From contig CM065296.1 in NCBI GenBank assembly GCA_032871835.1, forward strand, positions 15,454,001-15,518,000: 64,000 nt of DNA, written 5' to 3'. The stretch comes from Dipteronia dyeriana. Its lineage: Eukaryota; Streptophyta; Magnoliopsida; Sapindales; Sapindaceae. Below, piece by piece: positions 35,560-46,989 of the stretch. Below the pieces are notes generated by a model. The model was not told the DNA's origin and searched no databases. It worked only from the letters and a program-made list of their open reading frames with translations. Positions within the stretch are counted from its first letter, which is position 1; every line of letters starts with the position of its first letter. A program made the translations under genes and the position numbers.

Positions 35560-36604
35560 TGATCGATGAGTCGGCCGTTCATATCCTCAAGTTTGTATGC
35601 CCTATTACAGATCACCATTTTTACTAGGTATGGTCCTTCCCGGTTGGGCCCTAGGACCCCGTCTAACCTCTTCCTGGTATTCAACGTTACTTTCATGAGA
35701 ACTATGTCCCCTTCCTTAAAGCTTCAGGCCTTTACTCTCCTGTTAAAGTACCTGGCAATCCTGCTTTGGTATACTACTACCTTCTCGGCTATTCGATCTT
35801 ATTTTTCTTCCAGAATGTCCAAGCTAGGTCGGAGCTTACTTTCATTGCTCCCTGGTTCAAAATGTTGGACTTTAAAGGAGGTCAATTTATGCTCGATAGG
35901 TAGGACTGCTTCAACCCCGAAGGCTAGAGAGTATAGCGTTTCCCCGGTAGCTGTTCTCCTTGTAGTGCGGTAAGCCTAGAGGACCTCGGGAAGCTCATCT
36001 GCCCATCTGCCTTTCTTTTGTTGTAGCTTTTCTTCAACGGCTTCTTAATGGGTTTTTTCATTGATTCCACCAGACCGTTGGTCTGGGGGTAGGCTACCGA
36101 AGCAAAATGAAGGTCGATTCCCAAGCCTTCATAAAAATCTTTGAATCGGCCATTGTCGAACTGTTTTCTGAGGTCAGCTATAATGGCAAGAGGGATTCTG
36201 AACCTGCAAACTACATTAGTCTTGATGAACCTTGTTGTATTTTATTCTGATATCTGGGAGAGCGGTCTGGCTTCGACCCATCTTGAGAAATAATCGATTG
36301 CCACGATGGCATGTTTGGCTTGACCCGGAGCAGTAGGAAGCGGTCCGATCAAGTCGACTCCCCACATAGTAAAGGGGTATGGCGACCTAAGAGACGACAA
36401 CCGCTCCGGAGGAAGGTGACTCAAGTTTGCGGCCTTCTGGCATGCTTCGCAAGCTTGTACTAAGCTCTTTACGTCTTGATGGATAGTTGGCCAATAATAC
36501 CCCATACGGAGAACCTGATATGCCAGAGCCTCCCCATCAATATGGTTCCCGCATTCCCAGGAATAAACCTCTCTCAAAGCCCACTTGGCGTCTTCAGGGT
36601 GCAA
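35560..36604 (-). pseudogene. Gypsy integrase
   Basis: Segment 36604-36242 has the HHCC zinc-binding domain (GNHIDGEALAYQVL, ACEACQKAAN) and the first catalytic aspartate region (MWGVDLIGPLPTAPG, YFSRWVEARPL). Segment 36124-35924 has the region around the glutamate (AYPQTNGLVESM). The C-terminal part runs to about 35560 with stops and shifts. The enzyme would insert the cDNA into the host genome. Broken by several frame changes. Confidence 0.85.
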
Positions 36605-38017
36605 ACATCAGAGCAGGGGAAGGGATCTTCCCCTCCGGTATAGGTGCCCATCCACCAAACAATACAAGACCGAGAGCCTTTTGACTCTCCTAGCTTGGTC
36701 GGGCTTTCCAGGAAGTTTCTCATCTTGCAGATAATCCACTATTGGATCCATCCAGCACGGTTGTCCATCCAAGGTATAAGTTTCCTTACCTGTCACTGTG
36801 CTAGGTAGAGGGATCACTTGAAGAGGGACTCCATGGGGTAAGGTATGGCCATCATATGCGGCTATCTTGGCAAGCACATCAGCTCGATGATTCAGTTGTC
36901 GAGGTACCTGCTCGATTTTGAATCCTTTAAATCTGCTCTTGAGTTGTTGAACCAATTTCAGGTAAGCAGTCATATTATCCCCTTTTGCCTGATAATCCCC
37001 GGAGACTTGGTTGACCTAGAGCGAAGAGTCGCTCTTAACATTCAAGTAATCAACCCCGAGGTCTATGGCTGCCCTTATTCCGGCTAGAATGGCTTCGTAC
37101 TCTGCCTCATTGTTCGTGACTTTAAATTCAAATCTGAAATAGTGGCAGCACTTAGTTCCTTCTGGTCGATTAGGACTATGCCCGCTCCTCTCCCATCTTG
37201 TCTGGAAGCTCCATCAGTGTAGAGGTTCCATAACTTGTAACCCTCCGGCCAGCTGTCAGATTCTGGAATCCTCTCAGAGGCTACATCTGTTACCGCGGGG
37301 GTTGCTTGGCCTGAAGGTATTGAGAGCTCTGCTACAAAGTTTGCTAGTGCCTGAGCTTTTATTGTGGTCCTAGACTTGTACCTTAAATCAAACTAGGTAA
37401 GCTCCAGGCCTATAAAACCAGCCTTCCGGAAACATCCGGCCTTTGTAGGAATTTGGTCGGTCACCACTGCTATTGAATGAGCGTGGAAGTAGGGACGAAG
37501 CTTCCTTGCCGAGGTCACCAAGGCATAAGCGAGTTTCTCCAACAGGGTATAGTTCTTCTCGGACTTGGTTAGAGAGTGACTTACGTAGTAAATAGGCCGC
37601 TGGACCCTATCCCCGCATTCCTTGACCAATGCCCCGCTTACGGCGGTTTCTGATATGGCCAAAGTAGATTTGAAGCTCTTCTCCAGGACTTGGCTAAACC
37701 AGCAGTGGAGGGGTTAACAGGTATTTTTTCAAGGCTTGAAAAGCTTGTTCACTCTCTTGGTCCCAGTTCATGTTTCTTCTCTACTTGATGGCTTTGAATA
37801 ATGGGAAACACTTATCGGTAGATCGAGAGATGAACCTATTAAGCATTGCTACCTGCCCGGTCAAGGCTTGAACCTGTTTAAGATACGTGGGGGATTCTAG
37901 ATCCAGGATATCCATGATCTTTTTTGGATTAGCCTCTATGCCTCTCTTATGGACCATGAAGTCCAGAAATTTCCCTACAGCTACCCCAAAGGCGCATTTG
38001 GAAGGGTTCAATCTCAT
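36605..38017 (-). pseudogene. Gypsy RT connection, RNase H and second (archaeal-type) RNase H
   Basis: 38017-37781 is the RT thumb/connection (MRLNPSKCAFGVAVGKFLDF, QALTGQVAMLNRFISRS). 37662-37393 is the gypsy RNase H (PIYYVSHSLTKSEKNYTLLEK, ALVTSARKLRPYF). Further down, 36973-36608 contains QVPRQLNHRADVLAKIA, the end of an additional RNase H-like domain characteristic of Tat-lineage elements. Stops lie between the segments. Confidence 0.8.
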
Positions 38018-38910
38018 ATGGTCTCCCTTAGGATCATGAAGGTTTTACGAAGGTCACCCAGATGGCCTTTCGAGGTTTAAGACTTGGTGATCATGTCTTC
38101 GATATAAACCTCCATTGACCTCCCGATTTCGGGCTTGAACAACCGATTGACTAGATGCTGATATGTAGCTCCAGCGTTCTTGAGCCCGAAAGACATCACC
38201 TTGTAGCAGTACAAACCTCACGATGTGATGAAACAGGTCTTTTCCTGGTCCACGAGGTGCATCATAATTTGATTGTACCCTAAAAATACGTCCATGAAGC
38301 TCAAAAGCTTGTTTCCTGAGGTAGAGTCGACTAGCTGATCAATTTTTGGTAAAGAGAAGCTGTCCTTCGGGCATGCCCGGTTGAGGTTGGTATAATCAAC
38401 ACAAGTGCGCCACTTTCCATTTTCCTTTGTGACCATTACCACGTTGGTGATCCATTCGGGATAACGTGCTTCTTGAATTAAGCCCGCCCGGGTCAGTTTG
38501 TTCACCTCTTCCTGAACCGCAGCATTTCTTTCGGTGTTAAAGTGGCACCTTTTTTGTTTAATAGGTTTGAAGGTCGGATCCACTGTCGGTCGATTAGCAG
38601 CCAACATCGTCGGGATCCCTGGCATCTCAGCATGACTCCAAGCAAAAATGTCGTGGAACTCTATGAGGAGCCTGATCAAACCCTCTTTCACTCCCGGCTC
38701 AAGGGTGGCTCTGATTTTGACGACCTTCGAGGGATCGCCCACTCGGACAGGAATCTCTTCTAACTTATCCATTGGATGGCCACTGGCCCATTCCCTTCTC
38801 TGTTCCTCACTGTCAGACATTATGAGGTCATCTTCAGGGTGATCGGTGGACCGTACATCTTCTAGGTTTAATGCAAGGGTTGCCCTGTCTTGGATCGTTG
38901 TCACCTGGGC
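38018..38910 (-). pseudogene. Gypsy reverse transcriptase
   Basis: The open segment 38904-38218 holds KEGLIRLLIEFHDIFAWS, the RT entry motif, WRTCVDYTNLNRACPKD and the fingers/palm up to FMDVFLGYNQIMM. After a stop, the palm continues with SFGLKNAGATYQ and the active site at 38106-38095, which reads YIED instead of the usual YVDD: the first of the paired aspartates is glutamate. This change and the stops make the enzyme inactive. Confidence 0.9.
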
Positions 38911-38970
38911 GAGTTGTTTTGCTAGAGCAGCTGGGTTGGCCGATACTGCGTAGCATCTCTTGGCTGCTTG

Positions 38971-39375
38971 CTAATCACCCTGAACTTCCCCCACCTTGTC
39001 TCCTACTGGGAACTTCATGACGTTGTGGTAAATGGAAAGGATCCCTTTCAAGGATGATAAAAATGGCCTCCCTAATATTGTATTGTTGAGCGATGGGCTA
39101 TCCACCACCATGAAGTCTTTCATGATATTCTGCTGGAGAGGTATGGCTCCAATGATCACTGGTAGGATTTTTGATCTCACGGGTGTGATTGAGTTCCCAG
39201 TGAACCCATATAACGGTGTAGTGCAGCTATTGTAACACCATTGTTTCAAGCTTAGCTTTTCCAAGGTATCTTTATATAGGACGTCAACGCTGCTACCTGT
39301 ATCGACGAGCACATGGTTTACCATGCAGTTGGCAATCTGTACCGAGATCACCATGGGGTCATCATGAGGTTGCAC
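38971..39375 (-). pseudogene. Gypsy aspartic protease
   Basis: Retroviral-type aspartic protease that would cut the polyprotein. It has the active-site motif HVLVDTGSSVDVLY and the C-terminal ILGRPFLSSL motif. The frame is open from 39375 to a single stop at 38971, beyond which the RT frame continues, so the domain itself looks intact while the polyprotein is broken. Confidence 0.88.
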
Positions 39376-41383
39376 GGTGTTATAGACATCTGCTTCGATG
39401 AAAATGATATGTTACAGCTGTGAGGGGTTGGTCGGTCTCTGGTCGACCTTAAAGATATCTCGTCCTCTGTCCGTACGAGGGACTTTCCTCGCATGGTTTT
39501 TCCTGGAACTGTTGGTGGTGCCAACCAGAGTAGGCCCCCCGCGGATGGTATGTATTATATGAATTTGTTGCAACAGGTCCGCTTGCTCCTCTTTCTTTTC
39601 TCTGTATGCTCTCGGATCTCCGCTTGCACTTCCCTTCCAGTCTGAATGTTCTCCCTGACTTGCTGTAAGAATTCCACCAAGCATTCTCCTCTTATCAAAA
39701 CCTCGATCTGATTTCGTAGGTTGTAGCACTCTGAAGTGTTGTGCCCCACGTCCTCGTAAAATTCATAATATTTATAGCGAGTTCTTTTCTCGACCGGGGC
39801 TTTCATGAGAGCGGGCTTTTGTAACAAAATCTTGTCCTGAATGGCGAGATAGACTGTTTCACGGGATACATTTAAGAGAGTGTAATGATCGTACCCCCTC
39901 TCATCTCGAGCTAGTGAGGCCACTGTCCTGGAAGGTGGTGAAGCTTGCGGAGGAGTTCGTTTTTCTGGATACCTTTCCGATCTAGGTTGAGAAAGCGGGA
40001 AGAGGTACGTCGATCTATTGGGGGTTTGTTCTGGCTTTTCTGAGCTTGCTCGGGTCTGGGAGCTTCCTTCTTTTGTCGCTTTACGGCTCTCATGTCGTCA
40101 TGTTCCATCTTGACCTTAAGCTGTTCGTCGACCTCAATCTGCTCTAGAGCCCGATCATAGGCTTCTTGGTAGGTTTCTGGAGGTCTCTTGGCAAAAGACC
40201 GAAAAAGCTTACCCACCCACAGGTTCTTTCTGAAGTTGGCGAGGGTTTCTTTCTCAGTGAAGACCCCCACCTGGATGACTTCCTTATGGAAAAGCTCGAC
40301 ATAAGCCCGGAGGGTTTCCCCTCTCTCCTAGATCACGTACTGTAGATGGATTGGGTCCTTCAATCGGGGCTTAACTCTCTGGAATTATGAGCAAAAATCG
40401 GTTGATAGCTTGGTGAAGGAATCCACACTATCGGCAGGTAGTTTTCTAAACCAAGTTTTAGCGTAATCCGTGAATGTAGTGGGGAACATTCGACACATAG
40501 CTGCCCTGGTCGTGTTCTGGACCTCCATCTGTTTAACAAAACTCTCTAAGTGGCTTAGGGGATCCTCAGTCCCAGAGAATCTGTTAGTTGGCATTTTGAA
40601 CTTAGACGAGAGCTCTGCCTCCTAGATCCTTCTAGTGAAGGGAGCATTCATTTCACTTAGAGGATCTTTCTTGTCCTTCTTGTACTTCCCCTTCTTCATC
40701 AATTGGACCTCCTTCTGAAGCTCTGCCAACTGGTCCCTCAGGCGTTTGCTTTCAGATTTTCTTGAGTTGATCCCAATTTCCTCACCATCAGATCCTTCTG
40801 ACGAACTAGCGACCTCGACCCGGTTCCTTCTTCAAAGGGGGTCTGCTCGAGGGCTTTGTTGACTTTCTTCTTCCCTATTTTGGACTTCCCTCCTTGAAGT
40901 AGTTGGGTGGAAAAACTCTCCATGCTCTCGGGAAAGGATGTCCATCGCGGATTTGACTTGCCTGAGTTGGTAATGTGGCAGCGCTTCGGGAACGGGGGGC
41001 ATAGTCCCTAACCTTTCCTTGATAGAGGTTGGGAGTCTCGTTCTATTATGAGCTGGCTCCCGAGGGGTAGGTCCTAGGAGATCAATGGCGGGTTGCCTAG
41101 TCCCGGGCCTGTTTGACTCCCCCCGATTGCAAAGGTTTGCTTGCTGGAAAGTAATACCCTCAGGGACCAGTCGAAGGTGAACGTTTTCCACGAAGGTCGC
41201 CGCTTGTTGGTCAAGCTCAACCTGATTTCCCGTAGGGGGACCCAGAGCCAGTACAGTGGCTGGTTGGCCTGGAACTTGGCTATAGAGCTCTGATTTTCTC
41301 CCTTTCTGCGGGACCTTTCGTGTCGACGCAGCAGAAGGTTGTCCCGATGCGCCTAGCTGCCCTTGTGAGTAGCGGAGCCTCAT
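39376..41383 (-). pseudogene. Gypsy gag
   Basis: Likely start at ATG 41383 (MRLRYSQGQ), 50-70 bases after the primer-binding site; the Tat-type fragment near 59080 starts with a related MRL..SQG sequence. The central Retrotrans_gag domain is split between 40594-40385 (SHLESFVKQMEVQN, AKTWFRKLPADS) and 40270-39911. A zinc-knuckle-like region at 39820-39690 (YYEFYEDVGHNTSECYNLRNQIE) has lost its first cysteine. Several stops interrupt the frame. Gag would form the particle that packages the RNA. Confidence 0.85.
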
Positions 41384-41434
41384 GATTCCTATAAAATAAT
41401 AAACTTTTAATATAAAGATGATGGTGTGAGAGTT

Positions 41435-41451
41435 TCCAACAGACGACGCCA
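41435..41451 (-). other. Gypsy primer-binding site
   Basis: Minus strand TGGCGTCGTCTGTTGGA begins five bases from the 5' LTR edge (41457). It is close to the TGGCRCCGTCTATAGG site of the inverted-LTR element at 58711. The priming tRNA was not assigned. Confidence 0.75.
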
Positions 41452-41456
41452 AAAAG

Positions 41457-42664
41457 TGTTAATGGAAAATTTACTCAGGATGAGAAATTCCTACTAACAC
41501 CCTCAAGACCACTACCACGGAGGTGGTGGCCGGGGTTGGTACCTTTGATACCTAACCTGCTTATATGAGAATGAAGATTTGTATAATAATGAAAAACGGG
41601 AGCTTTTATTATCGATCACTTTGTTACACAGAATTTGCTCTCATACATTATCTAGGACGTAGGAAGGTGGTTGGTTTGTACTTGTTGAATAGTGGAAAAC
41701 AATGGCGACCGTGTTCTGGATACAGAATTTAGGCCCTCCTCCCCTTTTCTTATCGTCTCTCTCTCGTCTCCCTTTTTCTTCTCTATTTTTTCTTTCTATC
41801 TGTCGTTATCTCTCTTTTATCCTCTATCCTCTACCATGCTTGGCCTTACATAAATATATGGTCCAAGTAGGTTTTAAGTTCGCAAATATCTTATCGTGAT
41901 CCCATGAATCCGTTCCCTTCTTATTGAGCGGGATTCATCATTTGAATTTGAATTGTTACTAGATTCGATGATATCATTGACGGAGATAAGTTTGTTCCCT
42001 TTTTAGAATTAAACTCTTGACTTGCATGTAAATATTACATGGAGATGATCCTGTGTGCACTTATGTCATGATTCATCATGGAGGTTACTGGACTATGCTT
42101 CAGTCCCAGATGGATCTATGCTTTGGTTCTATTCTCGGAGGCTTGGAAAGGACGTCCTGGTAGGCATTCCAGAGAGGTAACACGGATCTGATTCGTTTGG
42201 AGGCCCCCTTCCTCCTCGAATCGCGGAAGGGACAGCGGGCTTCTCGAGAGGTTGGTAGGCTTCTCGAGAGGTTGGTAGGCTTCTCGTTCTGGATACGAAT
42301 TAAGTTTGACCTCTAAAAGTCTTTACCCGAAGGGGGCTTACTTTGCTTGTCGGGCTTCTTTGGAATGTTTCTTGAGCTTGGCGACCCCCCTGGCTTTCAC
42401 GAGGTGGTTGAGGAGCTTGACCCCAGGAACTAAGGTTCCCAGATAGGTGGCCTCGAGAAGCCCGGTTCCAGTGTTCGTGTGGGGGCTTGTCCTGGTCGCG
42501 CCTAGCTTGTTTCTTGATAGTTTTGAAGCCGGGCTGACCTTCCCTACTCCTGTGGGGTAGCTTTATGGTCTACCCGGGTCTCATGAACGTCGACTATGGG
42601 CTTTGACTTGGGGTGGGAAAGTGGAAAATTCTCATTGACCCCTGGCCAAATTTTACTATTAACA
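41457..42664 (-). repeat. Gypsy element 5' LTR (right copy)
   Basis: 1208 bases, TGTTAATGG to CTATTAACA. It includes a short tandem triplication of GGTTGGTAGGCTTCTCGAGA near 42236-42290 that is absent from the other LTR, so it arose after insertion or during reverse transcription. Confidence 0.92.
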
Positions 42665-42669
42665 TCTTG

Positions 42670-45600
42670 TTTAGTGGAAGATGATTCTTCATCCTGGATA
42701 ATTGATTGAGGGGCCACTAACCATGTTTGTTCTTCTTTGTAATGGACTGATACTTAGACACAGCTAGAGGAGAGAGCCTTCTCAATGCGTGTGGGGTCGG
42801 GGGATGTCGTATCGGTAAAACAGTGGGAGCGATAAGATTGCAATTTTGTAATAATAATAGTTTTTTATTAATGAACAATGTTTTTTATATTCCTAGATTT
42901 ACACATAATTTGATTTCCATTTCTAAATTGTTAGAAAAAATCGTATTCTTTTGCTTTTAATAATAAATCTGTTATTATTGGAAAGAATGGTCTGAATATT
43001 TGTTCAGCAATTAATGAAAACAATTTGTATGTGTTAAGATCGTTAATACATACTACACTGCTCAACACCGAAATGTTTAAGGTTGAAAAACCGAAAACTA
43101 AACGACATAAGATTTCTCCAGATAATGACACATATCTCTAGCATCTAAGGTTTGGTCATATCAACCTTGACCGAATAGACAGACTAGTAAAAAGCGGACC
43201 TTTAAGTGAGTTTAAGGTTGGCACATTACCTGTCTACAAATCTTGTCTTGAAGGTAAGATGACTTAGAGACCTTTTACTGGAAAACGGCTTAGAGATAAA
43301 GAACTGCTACAGCTTATACATACAGACGTTTACAGACCGATGAATGTTAAAGCTAAGGGTGGTTATGAGTATTATGCCACCTTTATAGATGACTACTCAA
43401 GATACGGAAACTTCTACCTAATGCAACAGAAGATGAAAACATTTGAAATGTTCAAAGAATTCCGAGCTGAAGTTGAGAATCAATTAGGTAGGACTATCAG
43501 GTCACTACGATCGGATCGTAGAGGTGAGTACCTTGACCAAGAGCTTGAAGACTTCATGGTCGAGCATGGGATAGTTTCCCAACTCACAGCTCCCGGTACA
43601 TCTCAGCAAAATGGTGTAGCGGAGAGGAGAAATAGAACCTCGATGGAAATGGTGAGATCTATGATTAGTTTCTCATCATTACCAAATTCCTTTTAGGGAT
43701 ATGCGTTACAAACAGCAGCATACATTTTGAATGTAGCGCCATCCAAATCTGTTCCTAAGACTCCCCTAGAGTTGTGGAATGGTCCTAAAGCAAGTTTGCG
43801 ACATTTCCGCATATGGGGATATCCAGCACACGTGCTAAAGAACAGAAGTGGAAAGTTAGACTCCAAGTCTGTGGTCTGCCTGTTTGTAGGATACTCCAAG
43901 GAGACCAAAGGTGGACACTTCTATAGTCCCGAAGAAAACAAAATATTTGTATAGACAAATGCAACGTTTCTTGAGGACAATTATATTAGTGACCATAAAC
44001 CTCGTTTTTGTATTGAATGAGTTGGAGCCTGGTGAGACTAGTGCTTCATCAACAAGAGTTGTTAATCCATAAACATCTGAGAGTCTGATGGTTCCTGATG
44101 AGGATACACTACCATCTAGATGTAGTGAGAGGGTTGTGAGACAACCTGAATGCTAGTTAGGCATAGGTGAGGGATAATGTGTTGTCTTTGCTGATAGTGT
44201 GGATGATCCATTGACATTTAAGAATGTAATGGAAGATACTGATAAAGAGGAATGGCTTAAAGCCATGAATCTTGATATGGACTCCATGTACTCTAACTCA
44301 GTCTGGGATCTTGTAGACTTACAGGATGAGGTAAAACTCATAGGGAGTAAGTGGATCTACAAGAGAAAGAGAGGAGTAGATGGGAAGGTAGAGACCTTCA
44401 GGGCAAGGCTAGTGGCCAAATGTTATACCCAGAAAGAGGAGGTCGATTATGAAGAGACCTTCTAGTTAGTAGCCATGTTTAAGTCTATTAGGATTCTCTT
44501 ATCCATTGCTGCCTATTTCGATTATGAAATTCGGTAAATGGACGTCAAGACTGCCTTCTTGAATGGAAATATTGATGAGAGCATCTATATGATGCAACCA
44601 GAGGGATTCGTATCTCCAGATCAAGAGCAAAAGGTTTGCAAGCTGCAAAGGTCCATCTATGGACTTAAGCAAGCATCTAGATCTTGGAACATTAGGTTTA
44701 ATGATGTGATCAATACTTCGAGCAGAACGTCGATGAGCCTTGTGTCTACAAACGCATCATTGATAAGAAAGTAGTTTTCTTGGTCCTATACTTAAATGAT
44801 ATCCTACTCATTGAGAATGATGTGGGAGTGTTGTCTGATGTAAAGGGCTGGCTGGTTAGCCAATTCCAAATGAAAGATTTGGGAGTTGCGAGTTATGTTC
44901 TAGGGATCCAACTTATAAGGGATCATAAAAACAAACTCATAGCACTGTCTCAGGCATCATATATTGACAAGATTCTTGTACGATTTTCGATACAAAACTC
45001 CAAGAAAGGTAATTTACCTTCTAGGCATGAAGTTCACTTGTCTAAGGAACAGTGTCCTAAGACACCTCAAGAATTTGAGGATATGAGACGTGTACCCTAT
45101 GCATCGGTTTTAGGTAGTCTCATGTATGCTATGTTATGCACGAGACCGGACATCTGCTATGCAGTGGAGTAGTCAGCAGATACCAGTCCAACCCAGGATT
45201 GGATCATTGGGTTGTTGTCAAGACAATTCTCATGTATCTTCGGAGAACGAGAGACTATATGCTAGTGTATTATGGGTAGGATTTGATCCCGTTAGGATAC
45301 ACAGATTCTGATTTTCAGTCAGACAGGGATTCTAGGAAATCCATATCTAGATCAGTATTCACCCTGGGTGGTGGAGCCATTGTGTGGAGAAGTATCAAGC
45401 AATCTTGCATTGCTGACTCCACCATGGAAGCTGAATATGTAGCAGCTTGTGAAGCTGCTAAAGAGGTTGTTTGGCTCCGTAAGTTCTTGAGTGATCTAGA
45501 AGTTGTTTCAGATCTGGATAGGCCTATCACACTTTATTGTGATAATAGTGGTGTTGTGGCTAATTCCAAAGAACCAAGAAGCCACAAAAGAGGGAAGCAT

Positions 45601-45774
45601 ATAGAGATAAAGTATCATCTCATTAGAGAGATAGTGCAGAGAGGAGATGTGATCCTCACCAAGATAGCCTCACAAGACAATCATGTTGATCAATTTACGA
45701 AGACCTTACCGGCTAAAGTGTTTTTGGGTCACCTACATGGCATAGGGTTACGAGACATGCCTCGCATGCTTTAG
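42670..45774 (+). pseudogene. copia-2 protease, integrase, reverse transcriptase and RNase H
   Basis: Protease active-site region near 42690-42730 with a stop just before GATNHVCSS. Integrase 43140-43960: HLRFGHINLDRI, catalytic HTDV, SDRRGEYLD and NGVAERRNRT (D, D, E present). RT 44199-45172: WLKAMNLDMDSMY, MDVKTAFLNGNI, YGLKQASRSWN, but the active site at 44789-44800 reads YLND, so the first catalytic aspartate is asparagine. RNase H and tail 45283-45774: YTDSDFQSD, AEYVAACEAAKEVVWL, LYCDNSG, HIEIKYHLIRE, DQFTKTLP. Stops at several places. This is the second half of the polyprotein begun at 29395. Confidence 0.9.
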
Positions 45775-45788
45775 TGCAAGTGAGAGAT

Positions 45789-45844
45789 TGTTGGGGATTA
45801 TGCCCTAAAGATGTAATTTGTAAATGGATTTATGAAATAAATAA
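45789..45844 (+). repeat. Truncated 3' LTR of copia-2 (56 bases)
   Basis: TGTTGGGGATTATGCC.. is identical by eye to the first 56 bases of the 5' LTR, then changes abruptly to unrelated sequence at 45845. A GTGAGAGAT purine-rich tract precedes it. Confidence 0.9.
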
Positions 45845-45967
45845 TGTGTTAGTAATTTGCTTTGAACTGTTAAAATAACAGAAGACATTTCTCAAAAAAA
45901 ATTGTATTTGTGTTGATTGATTTGAAATTTTTAGGATAGGGTTCTTAAAGAAGAGGAAGAAAATAAA

Positions 45968-46240
45968 ATGGGGAGCAGGGGAATTCTTTTGCTGAAATTA
46001 GCACCCTCAAGGCGTTACATTTTGAATAAAAATAGAATCAACAACATTTCTTCTTCCAAACTATTTATACAACACTGCACCTTCTCCTCTCTTCAACCCT
46101 CTGAACTCCCTCGTTTGGCTAAAAACTATTCGAATTTCTCTAACCCCTCACGGGTTTTTCATTTTTTGGTTTTACAGGTTGAAGAATTCCCTCCTAAAAT
46201 TCGACAAGTCATTGATTGGTATGCTTTACCAATGAGTTGA
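45968..46240 (+). pseudogene. Fragment resembling the 5' part of organellar glutamyl-tRNA(Gln) amidotransferase subunit C
   Basis: A 90-residue frame starting MGSRGILLLKLAPS has a basic, Ser-rich, targeting-like N-terminus, then FSSLQPSELPRLAK and later VEEFPPKIRQVIDW, which match the start of plant GatC as I know the family. Between them a one-base shift hides an IRISLTP-like sequence in another frame, and a compensating one-base loss follows. A GT..ACAG segment of only 24 bases (46152-46175) sits where an intron could have been. After DW there is a GTATGC donor-like sequence, but no later exon was recognised. The start lies 124 bases from the copia-2 breakpoint. Probably a truncated pseudogene; a live but unusual gene is less likely. 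Confidence 0.5.
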
Positions 46241-46989
46241 CGATTTCTTATAAGTTGTGAATTTTTATATTTTTTTGGTCTAAAACCAGCTTTTATAGCT
46301 AATGTGGCCATCTGGGTGTGCTCTTTTTACATTCCTATATTTGTTAACACTCTCAATTCTTACTTCTTTGTTTCAAGTTTTCGTGTTTGTTGGGTTGGGA
46401 TTATCTTGTGATTATGATGGTGATGATTTTAAATTTTAGGCTTAATTATGTTTTTTCATTATAGCTTTGGACAACTTCAATTTGTTGATTTTAACATGAG
46501 CTTGACCAGTTATAGTGGAGTATGTTTTCTTATTTTGGTTTTGATCTTTTGATGACCAGATGGCAAAAAAGCATTTGACACTAAGAATTCAAGATCTGAC
46601 CGATAAAATAGAAAATCAGAATGTGCTCTTAGAAAATTCTTTCTTTCTTTCTTTCTTTTTTTTTTAATTATTCCATTAAGTGCAGTTTGAGTGTCTAATT
46701 TTAGAAGATGTCAATTCAGGTTCGTATTTGTATCATTGTATTTGTGGTCTACTGGTCTATAATATTTTAGTAGATTTTTTATTACCGGGTGAATCTATAT
46801 TATTTTAGTAGATTTTTCAAGGAAATATAATAGAAAAATGTTATATTATCCTAGATAATAACTTTTTTATGAAATTTTTTATACATATATTATTTACTCC
46901 AATTATGGTCTAAATGTCATATAACCTTTAGAACAAATATTAACATGTTCCAACCAAAAAATTTCTTCTTTTAGAAGGGAAAAAGGTCA
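46241..46989. other. AT-rich non-coding sequence
   Basis: It may include intron remnants of the GatC-like fragment. Direct repeat TATATTATTTTAGTAGATTTTT (two copies around 46760-46815; about 20 bases). No gene seen. Confidence 0.4.

Larger units (their letters stand above)
30240..42664 (-). mobile_element. Complete Tat/Retand-like Ty3/gypsy retrotransposon (12.4 kb) nested in copia-2
   Basis: Both LTRs start TGTTAAT and end TTAACA on the + strand. Perfect 5-bp duplication TCTTG (30235-30239, 42665-42669). Coding order on the minus strand is gag, protease, RT, RNase H, a second RNase H-like region, integrase: the Ty3/gypsy order with the dual RNase H of the Tat lineage. An accessory ORF runs antisense near the 3' LTR, as in Retand-type elements. 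All genes have stops, so it is non-autonomous now. Confidence 0.92.
25846..45844 (+). mobile_element. Ty1/copia retrotransposon copia-2, interrupted by a gypsy element, 3' LTR truncated
   Basis: Layout: 5' LTR 25846-27864, primer-binding site, 1.5-kb leader, gag 29395-30239, gypsy insertion 30240-42664, protease to RNase H 42670-45774, 56-base remnant of the 3' LTR 45789-45844. It lies in copia-1 protease/integrase sequence. The continuation of copia-1 expected after a complete 3' LTR is missing, so a deletion removed both. Confidence 0.9.
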
